A stretch of DNA of 37,358 bases, taken from Micromonospora arida. Its GTDB lineage: Bacteria > Actinomycetota > Actinomycetes > Mycobacteriales > Micromonosporaceae. Made by a program: the position numbers and the translations under genes. The stretch lies in the NCBI RefSeq assembly GCF_003857035.1, contig NZ_QGSY01000245.1, forward strand, positions 1 to 37,358. The letters run 5' to 3'. Shown here piece by piece: positions 33,080 through 37,358 of the stretch. Below the pieces are notes generated by a model. It was not told where the DNA came from. It made no database searches and saw only the letters and a program-made list of their open reading frames with translations. Positions within the stretch are counted from its first letter, which is position 1. Each line of letters starts with the position of its first letter.

Positions 33080-33616
33080 ATGCGCGAGGCACTGCTCTGG
33101 GCGGTGGCGATCCTGCTGGCCGTCACCGCCGGCTGGGCGTGGAACAGTTGGCGGCACCGGGTGGCCAACCGGCGTCCGGGCACCCGGCCGGGTTGGGGCG
33201 GCACCGGTGGCCGCCGTTCCACCCCACCGCGGCCCCGTGGCGCCGAACGGCCGTCCACCAAACCCCGCTCGCGCGACACCGACCGGCACGGCGACGCCCC
33301 TGCGCCGGGTGAGATCTGGTGGGCCGACGTGCCGTACGCCGACGGCAGCGGGTCGAAGGTGCGCCCGTGCCTGGTGCTGCGCGCCGACTCCCGGGGCGCA
33401 GACGTCCTGAAGATCACCAGCCAGGACAAGAGCGACCGGGACGACCACGTGCGGATTCCCACCCGGGACTGGGACCCGGGCGCGGAGCACGACAGCTACC
33501 TCAGCCTCACCGAGCCGATCCGACTCAGCTCGGCCGCCTTCGCCGACCACGCCGGCCGTTGCGACGCCGACCTGTGGCGAAAAGTGCGCAGCCTGCGCCA
33601 CCTCCCCACCTCCTGA
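33080..33616 (+). CDS. Membrane-anchored PemK/MazF-fold protein
   Basis: A 178-residue protein. Residues 4-23 form one membrane helix, residues 24-74 a basic Pro/Arg-rich linker, and residues 76-178 a PemK/MazF domain (PF02452). The latter has PGEIWWADVPY at 76-86, KVRPCLVL at 93-100 with the conserved Arg, and KITSQ at 111-115. Classical MazF toxins are soluble mRNA interferases paired with an antitoxin; here there is no antitoxin gene on either side. ATG 33080 has GGAGG 5 bases upstream. It could be a tethered nuclease, a domesticated non-toxic member or an envelope protein; I cannot decide from sequence. Confidence 0.78.
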   Translation: MREALLWAVAILLAVTAGWAWNSWRHRVANRRPGTRPGWGGTGGRRSTPPRPRGAERPSTKPRSRDTDRHGDAPAPGEIWWADVPYADGSGSKVRPCLVLRADSRGADVLKITSQDKSDRDDHVRIPTRDWDPGAEHDSYLSLTEPIRLSSAAFADHAGRCDADLWRKVRSLRHLPTS

Positions 33617-33673
33617 CCACCGTCGTGGCCGGCCGCCGACCACCCCTCCCCATCCTCGCGACCGGGCGCCGTT

Positions 33674-33754
33674 CATGATCAACTAGGGTTCCTGAAAGTC
33701 GCGGTGTCCCGAGCTCCCGGATGCCCCGATTTACAGAAACCCGAGTTGATCATG
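33674..33754. repeat. 81-bp intergenic palindrome, GTTGATCATG-core element 2
   Basis: Arms 33674-33697 (starting CATGATCAACT) and 33730-33754 (ending AGTTGATCATG) match at about 21 of 24 positions. The interior also folds imperfectly, so almost the whole 81 bases is one long hairpin. It lies between the convergent PemK-like and ADP-ribosylglycohydrolase genes and could terminate both. Confidence 0.85.
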
Positions 33755-33792
33755 GCTGCCCGACCGCGCCGGTCGGGCCGGCCGCGCCCGGA

Positions 33793-34794
33793 TCAGTCCC
33801 AGGCCGTGCCGAGCGTGGCCAGTTGGTCCGCGTACTCGATGCGGTTGACCCATTCGTGCGGCCAGGCGGTCATGCCGACGGCCGCGCCCACGAACGCGCC
33901 GGCCAGGGCGGCGATCGAGTCAGAGTCGCCGGCGGTGGTCGCGCCCCGGGCCAGCGCCGCGACCGGGTCGTCGGCGTGCCGTACGGCGCAGAGCAGCGCG
34001 GTGGCCAGCGCCTCCTCGGCCACCCAGCCCTCCCCGGTGGCCTGGCACGGGTCGCCACCGTCGTCCGGCTGCGCCAGGGTGTCTGTCAGTCGGCCCAGCA
34101 CCGCCAGGCACTCGTCCCAGCCCCGCGCGATGAACTCCTCCGGTGTGCCGACCCCCGGGCGCTGCCAGAGGTCGCCCAGCCACCGCTCCCGGTAGACCAG
34201 GCGCTGGGACAGTGCCCGCTCGGTGAGCAGCGCGGGAAGGTCGGGCAGCGAGGCGCCCGTGCGCAGCGCGAAGACCGCATACGCGGTGAGTTCGCTGGCG
34301 GCCAACCCGGTCGGGTGGCCGTGGGTCATCCCGGCCTGCAACTGGGCCAACCCGGCGAGCGTGTCGAGGTCCACGTCGAGCAACCCGACCGGGGTGACCC
34401 GCATGTTGGCCCCGCAGCCCTTCGAGCCGACCACCGTCGCCTCCTGCCAGCGCACCCCACGGCTCAGCTCGGCGCAGGCGCGCAGGCAGGTCATGCCCGG
34501 CGCACGGTTGTTGTCCGGGCTGACCGCCCAGGCCAGGAAGCGTTGCCGCAGCAGTGGCTCCACCGCCTCAGGCGTGAACGACGGCGCCTCGTGCAGCGCC
34601 CAACCCACCGCCAGCGCCATCTGGGTGTCGTCGGTGACCAGTGCCGGCTCGCCGGACAGCTCACGCGGACCGGTCGGGCCGTACCGGCGCTCGATCTCGG
34701 CGACGGTCAGGAACTCGGTCGGCTTGCCCAGCGCGTCACCGTAGGCGAGGCCGAAGAGCGAACCGGAGGCGCGAAGCGCAGAGGTGTGGATCAC
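33793..34794 (-). CDS. ADP-ribosylglycohydrolase (DraG/ARH family)
   Basis: A 333-residue hydrolase that removes ADP-ribose from proteins or small molecules. The binuclear-metal motifs are present: FGLAYGDALGKPTEF at residues 14-28, VTDDTQMAL near 53-61, GSKGCGANMRVTPVGLL in the middle, and GDSDSIAALAGAFVGAAVG near the end. I chose GTG 34794 (MIHTSALRASG); the frame reaches a TTG at 34821. The ribosome site is weak with either choice. The target is unknown; the VOC protein gene lies upstream on the same strand, 35 bases away. Confidence 0.9.
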   Translation of the reverse strand: MIHTSALRASGSLFGLAYGDALGKPTEFLTVAEIERRYGPTGPRELSGEPALVTDDTQMALAVGWALHEAPSFTPEAVEPLLRQRFLAWAVSPDNNRAPGMTCLRACAELSRGVRWQEATVVGSKGCGANMRVTPVGLLDVDLDTLAGLAQLQAGMTHGHPTGLAASELTAYAVFALRTGASLPDLPALLTERALSQRLVYRERWLGDLWQRPGVGTPEEFIARGWDECLAVLGRLTDTLAQPDDGGDPCQATGEGWVAEEALATALLCAVRHADDPVAALARGATTAGDSDSIAALAGAFVGAAVGMTAWPHEWVNRIEYADQLATLGTAWD

Positions 34795-34829
34795 GGCGGC
34801 AATGATGCCCCGCCGCCGCAACCCACGGC

Positions 34830-35195
34830 TCAGTCCCAGCAGAGGCAGAACGGGTGGCCGGCCGGATCGGCATAGACCCGGAAGCCCTCGCCCTCACCTG
34901 GCAGCCGCCGCGCACCCAGCGCGAGCGCCGCCTTCTCGGCGGCCTCGATGTCGTCCACCGTCACGTCGAGGTGGAACTGCTGTGGGCGCTCGGGATCCGG
35001 CCAGGCCGGTGGGCGCAGGTTGAGCGCCTGTTGGAAGGCGAGGCGCGGCTGGTGACCGGGTGGGCCGCCCAGCACCACCCAGTCGTCATCGGAGTCGCCC
35101 TCGGCGAACGGAACGCCGAGCAGTTCGGCGTAGAACGCCGCCAACGCCCGCGGGTCCGGGCAGTCGATCACCACTGAACGCAGCTGTCCAATCAT
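34830..35195 (-). CDS. VOC/glyoxalase-like protein
   Basis: A 121-residue vicinal-oxygen-chelate fold protein with two beta-alpha-beta-beta-beta units: QLRSVVIDCPDPRALAAFYA, LLGVPFAEGDSDDDWVVLGG, then QQFHLDVTVDDIEAAEKAAL and ADPAGHPFCLCW. It resembles the Glyoxalase_6-type group, which is often annotated as bleomycin-resistance-like; the substrate cannot be inferred. I chose ATG 35195, with GGCAGGA 8 bases upstream; in-frame ATG and GTG codons lie 3 and 6 codons earlier. It probably shares a transcript with the ADP-ribosylglycohydrolase gene. Confidence 0.8.
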   Translation of the reverse strand: MIGQLRSVVIDCPDPRALAAFYAELLGVPFAEGDSDDDWVVLGGPPGHQPRLAFQQALNLRPPAWPDPERPQQFHLDVTVDDIEAAEKAALALGARRLPGEGEGFRVYADPAGHPFCLCWD

Positions 35196-35231
35196 GACCG
35201 TCATCCTGCCCACCGGGTACGACAGGAAACC

Positions 35232-36236
35232 TCAGGCCTCGGCGAGGCGCCGACCGGCGTCGCGGCACGCGGCGAGCACTGCCCGCGCGTACTCCGGAGT
35301 GGCGCCGGCGAGGCCGCAGGCCGGGGTGACCACCACCTGCTCGGCGAGTTGGCGACGAGGGAAGCCGAGGCGGTCCCAGACCTGGCGTACCCGGTCGGCG
35401 ATCTGCGCGGAGGTCGGCGCCCCACCGGCCGACGGCGGCCGGGTCGGCGCGGCCCCGGCCAGCAACCCGAGGCCGGCGTCGATCGCCTCGCCCAGCGGGT
35501 CGAGTTTGGTGACCAGGTCCAGGTCGAGGGCGACCGCGACGGCGCCGGCGGAGCGGATCAGCTCCAGCGGTACGTCCGGGGCGCAGCAGTGCACCAGCGT
35601 CGGCACGCCGACCGCCTCGACGACCACGCGCAGCAGGGCGGCGGCGTCCACCGACTCGACCGCCCGGTACGCGCCCAGACCGCTCTCGGTCGGCACCCGC
35701 CCGGCCAGCACGGTCGGCAGTGACGGCTCGTCCAGTTGCAGCAGCACCGATGCCTGGGGCAGCCTGCGGGCGACCGCCGCGACGTGCGCGCGCAGCCCTT
35801 CGGCGAGGGAGCCGGTCAGGTCGCGGACCGCGCCGGGATCGCGCAGCAGTCGGCCACCGATCGGCAACTCCAGGGAGGCGGCCAGCGTGAGCGGGCCGGC
35901 GGCCTGCACCTTGATCGGCCCGGCGTACCCCTCGGCCTGCTCGGCGAGCTGGTCCAGGTCGCGTTCCATCAGGTCACGGGCCCGGCGCAGGTCGCGGCCC
36001 GGGCGTGGGGCGACCCGCCACCGCCCCGCGTACACCTCGACCGGCAGCTCGACGAGCAGCCCGGCGGACCGGCCGATCATGTCCGCTCCGGGGCCACGGG
36101 CCGGCAACTCGGGCAGGTGCGGCAGCTCGGGAAGCTCACCGAGGACCACCCGCTGAGCCTCGCCGATGTCGGTGCCGGGCAGCGAGCCGATTCCGGTTGC
36201 CGCGCCGGCCGGCCAGGGCCACGCCTGATCTGTCAC
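35232..36236 (-). CDS. Cobalamin-independent methionine synthase C-domain-like protein
   Basis: A 334-residue protein resembling only the C-terminal catalytic half of MetE (Meth_synt_2), so it is not a full MetE. It starts GAATGIGSLPGTDIGEAQRV. It contains VQAAGPLTLAASL near 128, LQLDEPSLP near 184, LVHCCAPDVPLEL near 213-225 and TPACGLAGATPEYAR near 303. The HxC of HCC and the Cys of PACG correspond to zinc ligands in MetE. GTG 36236 is the start; no strong ribosome site is seen. It lies 37 bases past the mnmA stop, the order seen in mycobacteria near ligA, so an operon with mnmA is likely. The methyl donor and acceptor are unknown. Confidence 0.85.
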   Translation of the reverse strand: MTDQAWPWPAGAATGIGSLPGTDIGEAQRVVLGELPELPHLPELPARGPGADMIGRSAGLLVELPVEVYAGRWRVAPRPGRDLRRARDLMERDLDQLAEQAEGYAGPIKVQAAGPLTLAASLELPIGGRLLRDPGAVRDLTGSLAEGLRAHVAAVARRLPQASVLLQLDEPSLPTVLAGRVPTESGLGAYRAVESVDAAALLRVVVEAVGVPTLVHCCAPDVPLELIRSAGAVAVALDLDLVTKLDPLGEAIDAGLGLLAGAAPTRPPSAGGAPTSAQIADRVRQVWDRLGFPRRQLAEQVVVTPACGLAGATPEYARAVLAACRDAGRRLAEA

Positions 36237-36273
36237 GGGCGAAGGCTATCCCGCGAACACCCGGGGTGTGCGG

Positions 36274-37356
36274 TCAGCCGGTGATGGTCGCGGAGCCGAG
36301 GACCACGTCGCCGGCCGGGTCCGGTCGATACGCCACCACGGCCTGACCGGCGGCGACGCCGCGTACCGGTCGGCGCAGCTCGGCGTGCAGCCGGTCACCG
36401 TCGAGGGCGACGGTCGCCGGCACCACCTCGCCGTGCGCGCGCAACTGCACCTCGCACTCGACCGGGGCGTCCGGACGGGCGCCGCCGGTCCAGACCGGAC
36501 GTACGGCGTGCACGTCGGACACGTCCAGGGCCTCGGCCGGGCCGACCGTCACCGTGTTGGTCTTCGGCGTGATGGAGAGCACGTAGCGTGGCCGACCGTC
36601 GGGGGCGGGCCGGTCCAGGTGCAGCCCGCGACGTTGCCCCACCGTGTACGCGTACGCACCGCTGTGACTGCCGACGACCGCGCCGGTGGACGCGTCCACC
36701 ACGTCGCCGGGCGCCTCACCGAGCCGACCGGCCAGGAAGCCGCGGGTGTCCCCGTCGGCGATGAAGCAGATGTCGTGTGAGTCCGGCTTGTCGGCCACGG
36801 CCAGGCCACGCTCGGCGGCCTCGGCGCGGACCTGCGCCTTGGTCGAGTCACCGAGCGGGAAGATCGACCGGTCGAGCTGCTCGCGGGTGAGCACGGCGAG
36901 CACGTACGACTGGTCCTTGGCCAGGTCGACACTGCGCCGCAGCAGCCCGTCCGCGCCGAGGCGGGCGTGGTGCCCGGTCACCACCGCGTCGAAGCCCAGG
37001 GCCACCGCCCGGTCCAGCACCGCCGCGAACTTGATCTTCTCGTTGCAGCGCAGGCAGGGGTTCGGCGTACGACCGGCGGCGTACTCGGCGACGAAGTCGT
37101 CGACCACGTCCTCGTGGAAGCGGTCGGCCATGTCCCACACGTAGAACGGGATGCCGATCACGTCGGCCGCCCGCCGGGCGTCCCGGGAGTCCTCCAGGGT
37201 GCAGCAGCCGCGCGCCCCGGTCCGATAGGTCTGTGGGTTGCGGGCGAGCGCCAGGTGCACGCCGGTCACATCGTGCCCGGCGGCCACCGCCCGCGCCGCC
37301 GCCACGGCCGAGTCAACCCCACCCGACATCGCCGCCAGAACCCTCACCGCCCGCAC
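36274..37356 (-). CDS. mnmA: tRNA-specific 2-thiouridylase
   Basis: Installs the 2-thio group on U34 of Lys, Glu and Gln tRNAs using ATP and relayed sulfur. The 360-residue product has the PP-loop AAMSGGVDSAVAA at 8-20, NPCLRCNEKIKF with catalytic C101, DKPDSHDICFIADG with persulfide-forming C197, the YTVGQRRGL block and a C-terminal beta-barrel. The frame begins at GTG 37356, at the window edge; a second GTG at 37347 (VRVLAAMSGG) is an equally plausible start, and an earlier one outside cannot be excluded. Functionally it fits with gatCAB, since both handle Glu/Gln tRNAs. Confidence 0.95.
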   Translation of the reverse strand: MRAVRVLAAMSGGVDSAVAAARAVAAGHDVTGVHLALARNPQTYRTGARGCCTLEDSRDARRAADVIGIPFYVWDMADRFHEDVVDDFVAEYAAGRTPNPCLRCNEKIKFAAVLDRAVALGFDAVVTGHHARLGADGLLRRSVDLAKDQSYVLAVLTREQLDRSIFPLGDSTKAQVRAEAAERGLAVADKPDSHDICFIADGDTRGFLAGRLGEAPGDVVDASTGAVVGSHSGAYAYTVGQRRGLHLDRPAPDGRPRYVLSITPKTNTVTVGPAEALDVSDVHAVRPVWTGGARPDAPVECEVQLRAHGEVVPATVALDGDRLHAELRRPVRGVAAGQAVVAYRPDPAGDVVLGSATITG

Positions 37357-37358
37357 CG

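Noticed and set aside
32866..33682. Minus-strand open frames opposite the PemK-like gene as a possible antitoxin
   Set aside because: They overlap the PemK gene antisense, have no ribosome site and no antitoxin-like DNA-binding motif.
1..37358. tRNA, rRNA, CRISPR, insertion sequence or integrase
   Set aside because: I looked for TTCGAATCC-like T-arms, spaced short repeats and transposase motifs and found none convincing.

Overview
The window is very GC-rich chromosomal DNA from an actinobacterium. GTG starts, 4-base stop/start overlaps and a mnmA / methionine-synthase-like / ligA / gatC-gatA-gatB neighbourhood suggest the Micromonosporaceae (Micromonospora-like); this is an inference from gene content, not a database match. 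I see no tRNA, rRNA, CRISPR array, transposase or integrase.

Left part (1-6150): a tightly overlapping operon of two glutamate-type amino-acid ABC permeases, an AnsA/COG4448-type asparaginase and CutC, ended by a strong hairpin. Then, on the minus strand, a small membrane protein and an ArsR-regulator/SulP-transporter pair whose upstream region carries nested inverted repeats that look like the regulator's operator.

Accessory island (about 6150-8250): an SMC/ABC-type AAA ATPase overlapping a RloB-family gene. The pair has the layout of RloA-RloB / AbiL-like phage-defence modules. It is visibly less GC-rich than its surroundings, contains a TTA codon, and the RloB partner is interrupted by a one-base frameshift between its DxD half and its SNPCFE half. 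This is the best candidate for an unusual system in the window.

Middle (8250-23100): a GH2 beta-mannosidase with a divergent LacI regulator; a membrane GGDEF-EAL protein with degenerate catalytic motifs and an 8-bp tandem repeat upstream; a PH-domain membrane protein; a D-2-hydroxyacid dehydrogenase; a GAF-GAF-PP2C (RsbU/SpoIIE-type) phosphatase; a lipoprotein sugar dehydrogenase; a membrane metallophosphoesterase; and an AceE-like thiamine-diphosphate enzyme.

Right part (23220-37358): the conserved translation/repair block on the minus strand: gatB, gatA, gatC, a GGDEF-EAL protein with intact motifs and a roughly 200-residue low-complexity insertion, ligA, an ADP-ribosylglycohydrolase, a VOC protein, a MetE C-domain-like protein and mnmA. 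Two small membrane proteins and a membrane-anchored PemK/MazF-fold protein lie on the plus strand. Between gatC and gatA lies a perfect 80-bp tandem duplication that encodes two identical 27-residue micro-ORFs linked by ATGA overlaps, so gatC, both micro-ORFs and gatA form a continuous coupled chain. Two long intergenic palindromes (23148-23208 and 33674-33754) share the core GTTGATCATG and may belong to a dispersed repeat family.
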